DNA from: an uncultured Acidimicrobiales bacterium
GTDB taxonomy: Bacteria > Actinomycetota > Acidimicrobiia > Acidimicrobiales > CALAML01
DNA: 46,327 nt
Reading direction: 5' to 3'
NCBI GenBank assembly: GCA_937925845.1
Contig: CALAML010000204.1
Span: 1-46,327, forward strand
Of the stretch, positions 35,380 to 43,382 are shown in pieces. The first letter of the stretch is position 1. Each line of letters begins with the position of its first letter. The position numbers and the translations under genes are program-made. Below the pieces are notes generated by a model, which saw only the letters and a list, made by a program, of their open reading frames with translations, was not told the origin of the DNA and searched no databases.

Positions 35380-36024
35380 ATGAACTCCATGCGTGAGCAG
35401 TTCCTGGCCAACAGTCGAGTGGTCGCCGATGCGCTGGCTGATACCCGGGTGGCCGATGCCTGGGATGAGCCGTCGGCGCTGCCCGGCCACACTGTCGGTT
35501 CGTTGGCGGCCCACCTAGCCTTCGCCATCGAGGTGCAGCAGTTTCTCGACTATGGGGTGCCCGATGCCCCTGCGGTTTACGAGGGCGCAGCGGACTACTA
35601 CGCCCGGGCCATCGAACTCCTGACCGATGAGGTCAACCGGGGTATCCATGAGCGCAGCGACGCTGATGCCGCTCTCGGCTCAGCCCAAGTCGCGGGCCAG
35701 GCCGCCGACCGCTTGGCCGCCCTGCCGCCGGTCCTCGAGGCCGAGCCGAGCGATCGCCTGATCCATCTCTTTGGCGGCACGATTGCCCTCGACGACTTCC
35801 TGTGGACGCGAATCGTTGAACAGGTGGTGCATCTCGACGACCTGGCTCGCTCGCTCACCCTCGACCCCGGATCTACCCCGCTTTATGTGAACCCGCCCGA
35901 CGCCGAAGCGCTCGTGATATCGATCGGTGCCGAGATCGGGCGTCGGCGCTTCGGCGGTCCGGCCATGATCCGGGCCCTCTTCCGCGACCCAAGCACCAGC
36001 CCCTCTCCCCTGCCGGTGATCTGA
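35380..36024 (+). CDS. DinB/MDMPI-like, possibly mycothiol-dependent enzyme
   Basis: 214 residues of the TIGR03083/MDMPI N-terminal fold, a four-helix bundle related to maleylpyruvate isomerase and DinB. In actinobacteria many members use mycothiol. The N-terminal helix has ALPGHTVGSLAAHLAFA with His55-like metal histidine positions, and a second metal helix RIVEQVVHLDDLA is near residue 150. The C-terminal domain present in some members is absent. The substrate is unknown. The start lies only 18 bp from an alternative start of the divergent peptidase gene, one reason to move that gene's start inwards. Confidence 0.82.
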   Translation: MNSMREQFLANSRVVADALADTRVADAWDEPSALPGHTVGSLAAHLAFAIEVQQFLDYGVPDAPAVYEGAADYYARAIELLTDEVNRGIHERSDADAALGSAQVAGQAADRLAALPPVLEAEPSDRLIHLFGGTIALDDFLWTRIVEQVVHLDDLARSLTLDPGSTPLYVNPPDAEALVISIGAEIGRRRFGGPAMIRALFRDPSTSPSPLPVI

Positions 36025-36045
36025 TCCACCACCACCCGAAGGGGG

Positions 36046-36780
36046 TTACCCCAAAAAGTTGGCCCCAACTAACAGAAACCAGGGTCGATGCCGGTCGATG
36101 GCCAGTTCCGGGTTGGCCTCGACCTCTTCGTCGGTCGGACCCCAGTCAACGACGCGGTCGATCGTGAACCCGGCGTCGATCAGTGCGTTCACATAAGTGC
36201 CCACGGTGCGATGGTGTTTGATCACGCCATCGACGAACCAGTTCGAGGTGCGTTGGCCTTCGATCAGATAGTTCTCGATGGGCCAGGTGGTTCGGCCTTC
36301 TGGGCTTTCACTGAACCGGCGGCTGGGGTTGGCGCTGAAGATCGGATGCTCGACCGAGAAGACCAGCCGGGCGCCGGGTCGAGCGGCGGCGGCCAGCGAC
36401 CGAAACAGCCGGCCGATGTCGACTACATAGTGCAGTGCGAGCGAACTGTAGAAGAGGTCGACGCTGGTTTTGGCCAGTTCAAGCTCATCAAGGTTTGCGG
36501 TTTGGTAGGTGATCACCGGGCTGTGGTTGAGTTCCCGCGCCTCGGCCAGCATCTGTTGCGACAGGTCGAGGCCCAGCACCGAGGCCGCGCCACCGTCTGC
36601 GGCCCAGCCCGAGAACCACCCGAAGCCGCAGCCCAGGTCGGCCACATCGGCACCGCTTGGGTCCGGCAGCAGGTTGAGCGTCGCCGGCCATTCAGGAGCG
36701 CCGGCATGGCCATGCACCTGCCGATCGAGCTGGCGGTAGCCGCTGAGAAACTCGGGGTCGTCGTAGATGTTCTGCGCCAT
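36046..36780 (-). CDS. Class I SAM-dependent methyltransferase
   Basis: Methyltransferase of 244 residues. SAM-binding motif I is VADLGCGFGWFSGWA at about 46-60, with Gly/acid loop GLDLSQQML after it, and VDLFYSSLALHYVVDI as the post-motif segment. Type 11/25 fold; the acceptor is unknown. The ATG follows the stop of the SsuD-like gene by five bases with no separate ribosome site, so it is probably translated by coupling. It ends 21 bp from the convergent MDMPI-like gene; GGGG-TTA-CCCC at 36042-36052 covers its stop codon. Confidence 0.88.
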   Translation of the reverse strand: MAQNIYDDPEFLSGYRQLDRQVHGHAGAPEWPATLNLLPDPSGADVADLGCGFGWFSGWAADGGAASVLGLDLSQQMLAEARELNHSPVITYQTANLDELELAKTSVDLFYSSLALHYVVDIGRLFRSLAAAARPGARLVFSVEHPIFSANPSRRFSESPEGRTTWPIENYLIEGQRTSNWFVDGVIKHHRTVGTYVNALIDAGFTIDRVVDWGPTDEEVEANPELAIDRHRPWFLLVGANFLG

Positions 36781-36785
36781 CGGTG

Positions 36786-37907
36786 TTAGCGGTCGAGCCG
36801 GTCGCGGAGTCGGGGCAACACTTCGGTGGCCACCTGCTCCGCTCCTTCGAGGTGGGGGTAGGTCGACAGGATAAATTCGTCCATGCCCGCCCGGTGGTAC
36901 TTGGCCAGTTCATCGGCAATGTCGTCGACCGAACCGACGATGGCGGTCCCGCAGTTCACCCGCACCTGGGAGATGCCGGTCCACAGCCGTTCCCCAACCC
37001 GATGTTCACCATCAACCGCCGACTGGGCTTTGAGGCCGACCGCGCTCGATCCGGCAACCGAGGCCTGGCGTTGACCCATAACCGTGGCTGAGGCTTTGGC
37101 CAGAAGATCGTCGGCCCGGCGCCAGGCGTCGGCGGTGTCGTCGCCCACCACCAGATGGGTCCGCAGCCCGAAGCGCGGAGTTCGGCCCGCATCGGCGTAG
37201 GCGGCGCGGGCCCGGTCGAGCAGGGTGGCGGTGGCGTCGAGCGGTTGGATCCAGGCGAGTAGTACGTCGCCCCAGCGGCCGGCGAGGCCGAGAGCGTTGT
37301 CGGAGGCTCCGCCCAGATACCACCGGAGGGATCCGGGCGGCGGGGTTGGCGCCACGTGGGCGTCGGCGAGAGAGAAGCTGGCTCCTTCGTAGTTGACCGG
37401 GCCGCCGGCCCAGAGGTTGGTGCAGGCCTCCATGAACTCTGCCGCGGCGGCGTAGCGATCGGCGTGGCTGGTGGCGACGCCGAAACGTTCGAAGTCGCCG
37501 CCGATACCGCCGGGCACCACGTTGATATCGACTCGGCCGCCGCTCTGGTTGGCCAGCGTTGCCGCCATCTGGGCGAACAGACCGGTGGCGATGAAGCCCG
37601 GCCGCACTGCAACCAGCAGGCGAATGCGTTCGGTGCAGGCCAACAGTCCGGTTGAGGTGGTCCAGGTTTCGGCCAGTGGTGCGGAGCTTTCGAAGAGCCC
37701 GTTGGCGAAGCGGGTGGGGATCAGCAGGTAGGAAAATCCGGCCGCTTCTGCGGCTTGGGTGACCTGGCGCAGGTAGTCGAACGTTGGTGGCCGCTCGGCA
37801 ACGTCGGTACCGATGTGGTGGCCGTCGCCATCGATGGGAACGAACCAGGCGAAGGTTGGATCACCGCGATCCGTTTCGTGATCGGCATCGCCAGGTGTTG
37901 GGGCCAT
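36786..37907 (-). CDS. SsuD-like LLM flavin monooxygenase
   Basis: LLM-class monooxygenase of 373 residues of the alkanesulfonate-monooxygenase type, which uses reduced FMN and oxygen to split organosulfonates or related substrates. Family marks are FAWFVPIDGDGHHIGT at the N-terminus, GFSYLLIPTR near 60 and IRLLVAVRPG near 95. NVVPGGIGGDFERFGVATSHADRY follows near 130, with LRWYLGGASDNAL later. The usual SsuE reductase or ABC sulfonate importer genes are absent; instead an MFS transporter gene lies upstream on the same strand. TAGCGT lies six bases before the ATG, which implies a leaderless start of its own. Confidence 0.88.
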   Translation of the reverse strand: MAPTPGDADHETDRGDPTFAWFVPIDGDGHHIGTDVAERPPTFDYLRQVTQAAEAAGFSYLLIPTRFANGLFESSAPLAETWTTSTGLLACTERIRLLVAVRPGFIATGLFAQMAATLANQSGGRVDINVVPGGIGGDFERFGVATSHADRYAAAAEFMEACTNLWAGGPVNYEGASFSLADAHVAPTPPPGSLRWYLGGASDNALGLAGRWGDVLLAWIQPLDATATLLDRARAAYADAGRTPRFGLRTHLVVGDDTADAWRRADDLLAKASATVMGQRQASVAGSSAVGLKAQSAVDGEHRVGERLWTGISQVRVNCGTAIVGSVDDIADELAKYHRAGMDEFILSTYPHLEGAEQVATEVLPRLRDRLDR

Positions 37908-37980
37908 ACCCGAACGCTACCGTCCGTGCCGGTCACCCGCCGAACTTGTTGGGCGCCGTCGGTGCTTTATCGTCGGTGCT

Positions 37981-39267
37981 CTAGCGTTGCGGTTGATCAG
38001 GATGGGCGAAGTCGTTGGCCACGGCAAAGCTGATCGCGGCCCCGATCAGCATCGAGGCTCCAACCACCAGCCACATCGCGGAGTAGCTGAACCGTTCGAT
38101 CAGCCAGCCGGTTACGAGTGGCGAGGTAAACACGCCCACATAGACGCCGGTCTGGGTGATACCGGTCGCGGCCCCGGCCGCGGCGGCGTTGGCTCGCACG
38201 ATGCCAAAGTTGGTGAGCACGGGCCAGGTCCATCCGCCAACAAACGCCAGCACCGACGCTATGAGGGTGGTGGTGATCGATCGCGGGCTGAGCAGCGCCA
38301 TGCCGAGGGCGCCGATCAGCACCAGCGCCGCCGCCAACCGGAATGGTGCGATTCTGAGGGTGTCGAGGCGGAAGCCGATGATGAGGCGCATGGCGATTCC
38401 CAGCGCCGCCCCGGCACTGAGCAGCCAGCCCGCCGCGCCGCGCCCGAGTCCGGCATCGACCGCGGACCCGACAAGCCAGGCGTTGAGGGCACCGGCACCG
38501 AAAGCAAGAAACCCGGTGGCCACCGCTGCGGTGATCAGCGCTCCGAGGCTCGACAGTGGTTTGGCTCGAGTCTCCGCTACTGATGTCGTCTCGACCCGAG
38601 GCACCACCACCGACCACACGCCTACTGCTGCGACCAGGCTGAGGACCGCGCCAAGCCCGTAGGCCCAGCGCCATCCGACGGTGAGGGCCAGGGCTGGCAC
38701 TGCGGCGCCACTCAACATCGAGGCCGCGGGCATGGCGCTCTGTTTGAAGGCGATGGCCAATCCGAGCCGAGGTAGTTCGGCTTGGGTGAGGGCCAGGTTC
38801 ACCGCCGTCTGGTTGGCGGCGTTGACCAGCCCGGCGGCGCCCAGGAACACCACCATCGTCCAAAAGGAGTTGGCGGTGGCGACCAGCGCTAGCTGGACTG
38901 CTGAGGAGATGATGAGGGCGCCGGTCATCTGCCGGCGGGGGCCGATGTGTTGCACCAAGCGACCGAACAGGATCGAGCCGCAGGTGGCAGCAAGGAAGAA
39001 CCCGCCGAGCCCCCAGCCGTAGGTGGCTTCGGCTACGTCGAACTCTTCGCTGACCTGCACGGAGAGGGCGCCGACCAAAAAGCCAGGGAACACCGTCGCC
39101 ACGGTGGCCAGGATGACCCAGCCGACCAGCACCGACCGCTGCCTTGAGCCAACACTGTCGGCCCCGTCGTGGTCACTGTCCGCCCAATCGGCGTTGGTAC
39201 CCACCGAACCCCTCGGGCTGGCATCGGCACTCGCCGAACCGGGCGGGTTCGTTGCTGATTCGGTCAC
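37981..39267 (-). CDS. MFS transporter
   Basis: Major facilitator of 428 residues from the GTG, with about 12 hydrophobic helices. The MFS loop signature appears in GRLVQHIGPRRQ after helix 2. The N-terminal 40 residues (to SRQRS) are hydrophilic. The substrate is unknown; the downstream monooxygenase and methyltransferase suggest import of an organosulfur-like or exotic carbon source, which is inference. The frame stays open 16 codons upstream, but TAGCTT eight bases before the GTG fits a leaderless start, so I prefer the GTG. Confidence 0.88.
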   Translation of the reverse strand: MTESATNPPGSASADASPRGSVGTNADWADSDHDGADSVGSRQRSVLVGWVILATVATVFPGFLVGALSVQVSEEFDVAEATYGWGLGGFFLAATCGSILFGRLVQHIGPRRQMTGALIISSAVQLALVATANSFWTMVVFLGAAGLVNAANQTAVNLALTQAELPRLGLAIAFKQSAMPAASMLSGAAVPALALTVGWRWAYGLGAVLSLVAAVGVWSVVVPRVETTSVAETRAKPLSSLGALITAAVATGFLAFGAGALNAWLVGSAVDAGLGRGAAGWLLSAGAALGIAMRLIIGFRLDTLRIAPFRLAAALVLIGALGMALLSPRSITTTLIASVLAFVGGWTWPVLTNFGIVRANAAAAGAATGITQTGVYVGVFTSPLVTGWLIERFSYSAMWLVVGASMLIGAAISFAVANDFAHPDQPQR

Positions 39268-39626
39268 TGTTGTCCAAGCTACCGGCGTGTTCCCGGTGAT
39301 GTCTGGTGTAACCAACTGTCAACAACCATCACCTTCGGCCTGGGGAGCGGGGCCGAGAAATCAGCAACCCGTTGACCCGACCACTTTCTGTCACACATTG
39401 TCCCCGATTGGGGTGGTGACGCTCTATAGTGCAGGCAGCTGACAGCTGACCGAATCGGGGGATCGGTCGGCTGTCCGCTCTCGTTTTCGGCCAGTTTGGC
39501 GGAGTTTCGGCCGGTTGAACCCCATTCGCGGACTGGCCGGGTTAGGTCACGCCGCCATGTAGCAATAGTGAGCGCAGGGCTCGGCTTGCTCGGCCGGTGT
39601 TCGAACCGTTGTGCAAGACTGCCGCC
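39268..39626. promoter_or_regulatory. 359-bp divergent spacer with a TATAGT promoter box
   Basis: TATAGT (39425-39430) is the best -10 match in the window and points to the amidohydrolase gene, implying about 190 nt of leader. CCCCGATT (39402-39409) and AATCGGGG (39453-39460) form an inverted pair around it. A direct AGCTGAC repeat covers 39437-39450, near the expected transcription start. No small gene convinced me in the leader. Confidence 0.5.
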
Positions 39627-40628
39627 ATGGAACCGGGAACCCCGCAATGGCTCGCACAGGTTGATGAAGACATCGTCGATCCCGATCAACGGATCATCGA
39701 TCCTCACCACCATCTTTGGAAACCCGACGGCGCCATCCCCTATGGCCTGGCCGATCTCCACGCCGACACCGGTGCCGGCCACAAGGTTGAGGCCACGGTG
39801 TTTGTGCAGTGTCATTCGAGCCATCGTCCCGATGGTCCGGAGCACCTTCGCCCGGTCGGTGAGACGGAGTACGTGGCTGAGGCTGCGGCCGAGTCGAGAG
39901 GTTCTGGCCAGGCCGAGATCAGAGGCATCGTTGGCCATGTGGACCTTCGTTTGAGTACTGCTCTGCTCGATGAGGCTCTCGATGCCCACGTGGCCGCGGG
40001 CGGCGATCTCTTTAAGGGCATCCGCCACTATGGCGCCCATGACGACGAGCCCACGCTCACGATCCCGGGTGCCGCCGGGCCCGGCTTCTTCGCTGATCCG
40101 GCCGTGCGCGCTGGTGCCGCTCGCCTCGGCGATCGTGGTCTCACCTACGACAGTTGGCACTATCACCATCAGAACCGGGACTTCGCCGAGTTCGCCGCCG
40201 CCACCCCACAAACCACCATGATCCTCGACCACTTCGGCACTCCCCTCGGTGTCGGCCGCTACGCCGATCGACGCGACGAGATCTTTGCCACCTGGAAGGA
40301 CGACATCGCCGCCATCGCCGCCAACGACAACGTGGTGGCCAAGCTTGGCGGGCTGGCCATGCCCGATAACGGCTTCGGCTGGCATCTGGGCGAGAAGCCG
40401 CCGACCTCCGATGAGTTTGTCGCCGCCCAGGAGCGCTACTACCTGCACACCATCGAGTGTTTCGGTCCGTCGCGGTGCATGTTTGAATCCAACTTCCCGG
40501 TCGATCGTTTCTCAATCTCCTACAAGGTGCTTTACAACGGCCTCAAGAAGATCGCTTCACGCTTCACCGAGGCCGAGCGCAACGAAATGTTCTTCGGCAC
40601 CGCAGCCCGCGTCTACGGTTTGGACTAA
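39627..40628 (+). CDS. Amidohydrolase family 2 (TIM-barrel) hydrolase
   Basis: Metal-dependent hydrolase of 333 residues, of the COG3618/amidohydrolase-2 group that includes lactonases. IIDPHHHLW near residue 23 supplies the first metal histidines. KGIRHY comes next, then DHFGTPL near 202, and the last-strand motif is RCMFESNFPVDR near 283. These fit a 4-sulfomuconolactone/gluconolactonase-like fold; the exact substrate is unknown. I start at MEPGTP because the frame before it (ten codons) is not family-like. It starts the plus-strand group that ends with fabH. Confidence 0.9.
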   Translation: MEPGTPQWLAQVDEDIVDPDQRIIDPHHHLWKPDGAIPYGLADLHADTGAGHKVEATVFVQCHSSHRPDGPEHLRPVGETEYVAEAAAESRGSGQAEIRGIVGHVDLRLSTALLDEALDAHVAAGGDLFKGIRHYGAHDDEPTLTIPGAAGPGFFADPAVRAGAARLGDRGLTYDSWHYHHQNRDFAEFAAATPQTTMILDHFGTPLGVGRYADRRDEIFATWKDDIAAIAANDNVVAKLGGLAMPDNGFGWHLGEKPPTSDEFVAAQERYYLHTIECFGPSRCMFESNFPVDRFSISYKVLYNGLKKIASRFTEAERNEMFFGTAARVYGLD

Positions 40629-40724
40629 CACCGGGCTCGGCGGCGTCTTATGGCCAGCTGGTTGCGGCCGACAGGCTGAGCCCAAGCCCCCCAGAAACCT
40701 CGAGCTCAGAAAGAGAGTCACCCC

Positions 40725-40958
40725 ATGGCTGATCGCGATATCGAAAAGAACGTTCCGGTGGCCCAGTTCGTCGACACCCTGCGTCGACTCGCCGATTCGC
40801 TCGAAGCGGGTGAGTCGTTCCGCATCCAGGTACAGAATTCCCGTTTCACGGTTCCTGCCGACGCCGAGATCGTGATCGAACACGAGGTGGAAGACGGCGA
40901 AGAGGAGCTCTCGCTCGAGCTCCAGTGGACCAGCACCGGTGAGTCCGACGACGACTGA
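40725..40958 (+). CDS. Amphi-Trp domain small protein
   Basis: 77-residue protein with the amphi-Trp repeat fold: alternating strands NSRFTVPADAEIVIEHEVE and EELSLELQWTST, ending in an acidic tail. The domain is widespread in archaea and bacteria but of unknown function. The ribosome site AGAAAGAGAG lies about six bases before the ATG. It sits between the amidohydrolase and fabH genes on the same strand and may be cotranscribed with one of them. Confidence 0.85.
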   Translation: MADRDIEKNVPVAQFVDTLRRLADSLEAGESFRIQVQNSRFTVPADAEIVIEHEVEDGEEELSLELQWTSTGESDDD

Positions 40959-41007
40959 GCGTCTGACCTTTTTGTTACCAAACTGAGGCGGTTCGGGTCA
41001 TAACTCT

Positions 41008-42009
41008 GTGACCCTGCCCGCGCCTGCCTCAACGACCAGCGATTCCGCCGCTCGCCCCGATGTTCCGACAGTCGGTTTCCGGCTGTCGGGCATCGGCGCC
41101 GCGTTGCCGGAAACGGTGGTGACCAACCACGACCTGACCACCACCATCGATACTTCCGATGAGTGGATTCGCGACCGCACCGGTATCGGCCAGCGCTTTG
41201 TTGGCGGCACGACGGCCGGACTCGCCACCGAGGCCGCAGCTCAAGCGATGAAGCGGGCTGAGGTGGGCGCCGAGGAGATCGACCAGCTGTTGCTGGCTAC
41301 GACGTCGCCGGATTTCATCTGTCCCGGCACCGCCCCGGCGGTCGCGGCCCGCCTCGGGCTCGATTGTGGTGCCCTCGACATCCAGGCCGCCTGTTCCGGC
41401 TGGGTCTACGGGCTGATCATGGCCAACGGTCTGTTGCTTCAGGGGCAGAAGAAAGTGTTGGTGGTGGGCGCCGAGACCCTCGACCGCATCACCGACTATT
41501 CAGCTCGCGATACCGGAATTCTCTTTGGCAACGGCGCCGGAGCGGCGGTGGTCGAGGCCGATCCAAACGGTCCGGGTGAGCTTCTCGGTTGGGATATGGG
41601 GGCCGACGGAAACTATGTCGACATCCTTTACGCCGAACACGGTGGCCATCTGCAGATGAATGGCAAGGAAGTCTTCCGCCAAGCGGTGCGGGCCATTGAG
41701 CGTTCAGCCGTCGCCGCCATGGCTCGGGCCGGCCTCGGCGCCAGCGACATCGATCTGGTGATTCCCCATCAGGCCAATATCAACATCATCGAGTCAGCGT
41801 GGAAGCGGGTCGGTTTCACGATGGAACAGACCGGGATGCGCCTGGAAGAGATCGGTAACACCTCGGCCGCCTCGATCCCGTTGGTGCTCGATGACATGTT
41901 GGACTCGGGTCGCATTCAGCCGGGCGCCAACGTGATGTTTCTCGGCTTCGGTGCCGGCATGACCTGGGCCACCGCCATCATCCGCTGGTCCGGCGAGATT
42001 CGGCCGTAA
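41008..42009 (+). CDS. fabH: 3-oxoacyl-[ACP] synthase III
   Basis: KAS III of 333 residues, condensing an acyl-CoA primer with malonyl-ACP. The catalytic triad is complete: Cys129 (QAACSGW), His254 (IPHQANINI) and Asn284 (GNTSAASI). A GTG start gives a 25-residue N-terminal extension compared with typical FabH, but no in-frame ATG lies nearer. It is isolated from other fatty acid synthesis genes, so it could supply a special primer (for example branched acyl groups) or act in a secondary pathway. Confidence 0.93.
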   Translation: MTLPAPASTTSDSAARPDVPTVGFRLSGIGAALPETVVTNHDLTTTIDTSDEWIRDRTGIGQRFVGGTTAGLATEAAAQAMKRAEVGAEEIDQLLLATTSPDFICPGTAPAVAARLGLDCGALDIQAACSGWVYGLIMANGLLLQGQKKVLVVGAETLDRITDYSARDTGILFGNGAGAAVVEADPNGPGELLGWDMGADGNYVDILYAEHGGHLQMNGKEVFRQAVRAIERSAVAAMARAGLGASDIDLVIPHQANINIIESAWKRVGFTMEQTGMRLEEIGNTSAASIPLVLDDMLDSGRIQPGANVMFLGFGAGMTWATAIIRWSGEIRP

Positions 42010-42070
42010 TCCCGCGGACTCTTCAGCCTCGAAACCGCGAGACAGCGCATCGCGATTCTTGAGTCGGGAG

Positions 42071-42111
42071 TCGGACCCTAGGACGAGTACTACTGCAGTC
42101 CCAGGGTCCGA
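42071..42111. terminator. Hairpin between fabH and the Fn3-like gene
   Basis: TCGGACCCTAGGAC and GTCCCAGGGTCCGA flank a 13-nt loop (one mismatch in 14). It stands between two convergent genes that end at 42009 and 42122. It has the same layout as the hairpin after ilvA and is probably a bidirectional terminator. Confidence 0.7.
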
Positions 42112-42121
42112 TCCAGGCTCG

Positions 42122-43150
42122 TTAGATTCTGATGCCGGTGCCAGGTTCGCATCGGGTGACGCCGCTGCGCACCGCTCCGGCCTGGGTCTCCACCGTGTAG
42201 GTGTAGAGGCCGGGGTTGATGCTGGTATCGGTGAGTTGGGACGTAGGCGTTGAGCGAACGCCGACCCGGAAGAAGGCACCACCGTTGCGGGCGCGACGCA
42301 CCACGTAGGCCAGCGCATTGTCGTTGGCGGCACGGGTCCAGGTGATGCGGACCTCGTTGCTACCGGCGATGCGGGTAGCGGTGCACGACGTTGGTCGGAT
42401 CAAGGGCCGTGACGGATCGCCGAGAGTGACGCCACCGTTCGGGCCGCAGAGTGTGCGGGGCGATGTGCCGCTCGCGTTGCGGGCCTCAAGGCTGTAGGAG
42501 TAGGTGCCCTGGCGGATACCGGTGTTGTTGAAGGTCCGGTTCGGGGCGTTGACCACGCCTACTCGCCAGAACGTGGCGCCGTTGCGTGAGCGGCGGACGA
42601 GGTAGTCGCTCGCGTTGTCACCCGGAGCTGGAGTCCAGGTGATGAAGATGTCGCCGTTGGCACGCCGGGCCGCCCAGCAGGCCAACGGTCTGGTCGGCGT
42701 TGCGGTTGGGGTCACTGCCTGAGGAGTTCCGAACGTCACTCCCCCGTTGGGCCCACAGATCCGGGCGGTGGAGCCGCTGGTGGCGTTACGAGCGATCACC
42801 ATGTAGCGGTAGGTGCCGTCTCGGGGAGCCAGGTCGATACGGGCGCGAGCCGGAGCTGGGCTGTCGCCGATCAAGAACCATTGGGAGCTTCCCTCTCGTT
42901 GGCGCCGGATGCGGTAGGTGGTTGCGTTGTCGTTGGCGGCTGGGGTCCACGTGACTCGAACGTCGTTGTTGATCTTGGTGGCCCAGCAGGCCTGGGGTTG
43001 TGACACTGAGCTCTGGGCGTCAGCGGTTTGGGTAGTCAGGCTGAGCAGCCCGACCAGCATCGCCACCATCACCATCGCCATGGTGGCGCCCCGGATGAAG
43101 GGGGCGGAGTGGGACTGGGGGCGCGGGAGTACACCCTGTTGAGGGCTCAT
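42122..43150 (-). CDS. Secreted protein with three Fn3-like modules
   Basis: 342 residues from the ATG chosen here. A signal peptide with a hydrophobic core (MAMVMVAMLVGLLSL) ends near TADAQ. Then come three beta-sandwich modules of about 95 residues, each starting with a Cys-Trp/Thr-Ala-x-x (CWATKI, CWAARR, CTATRI). Each also has a central (V/I)(R/F)(V/I)TWT and DNA(x)xYxVRR, and ends with CGPNGGVT or CEPGTGI. The two cysteines of each module probably form a disulfide. The repeats are clearly homologous to each other. An adhesion or matrix role is likely but not shown. A longer start at 43192 is possible. Confidence 0.82.
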   Translation of the reverse strand: MSPQQGVLPRPQSHSAPFIRGATMAMVMVAMLVGLLSLTTQTADAQSSVSQPQACWATKINNDVRVTWTPAANDNATTYRIRRQREGSSQWFLIGDSPAPARARIDLAPRDGTYRYMVIARNATSGSTARICGPNGGVTFGTPQAVTPTATPTRPLACWAARRANGDIFITWTPAPGDNASDYLVRRSRNGATFWRVGVVNAPNRTFNNTGIRQGTYSYSLEARNASGTSPRTLCGPNGGVTLGDPSRPLIRPTSCTATRIAGSNEVRITWTRAANDNALAYVVRRARNGGAFFRVGVRSTPTSQLTDTSINPGLYTYTVETQAGAVRSGVTRCEPGTGIRI

Positions 43151-43240
43151 GTTGAGTCTCGCTTCTTTGTCGGGGGGAGTGGGAGAGTTCATGGCTTTCG
43201 ACGCGGGCATGGAATGCGGAGCGCCTAGGCCATCGCGAAC

Positions 43241-43270
43241 GTTATATGATTTTGCCCGCCCGGCAAAATC
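43241..43270 (-). promoter_or_regulatory. Promoter with palindromic operator for the Fn3-like gene
   Basis: GATTTTGCC-N5-GGCAAAATC (43248-43270) is a perfect 9-bp inverted repeat. On the minus strand it is followed directly by a TATAAC -10 box (43246-43241). The -35 region (TTTTGC at 43263-43268) falls inside the operator. A dimeric regulator bound there would block RNA polymerase, so a repressor is the simplest reading. Other regulators of the divergent amidase could also use it. Confidence 0.65.
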
Positions 43271-43367
43271 TCTCGTTGGTCCTCTCGTTAAATCGCCTTC
43301 GAGCCGGCCCACTCGCACCAAACTGCATTGCCGTGCCATCGATCGGGCTGGCGCTACCCGATCCGGC

Positions 43368-43373
43368 TAATGT
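43368..43373 (+). promoter_or_regulatory. -10-like box for the amidase gene
   Basis: TAATGT nine bases before the amidase ATG. No ribosome site lies between, so a leaderless transcript is likely. Confidence 0.45.
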
Positions 43374-43382
43374 CGCACTCTC

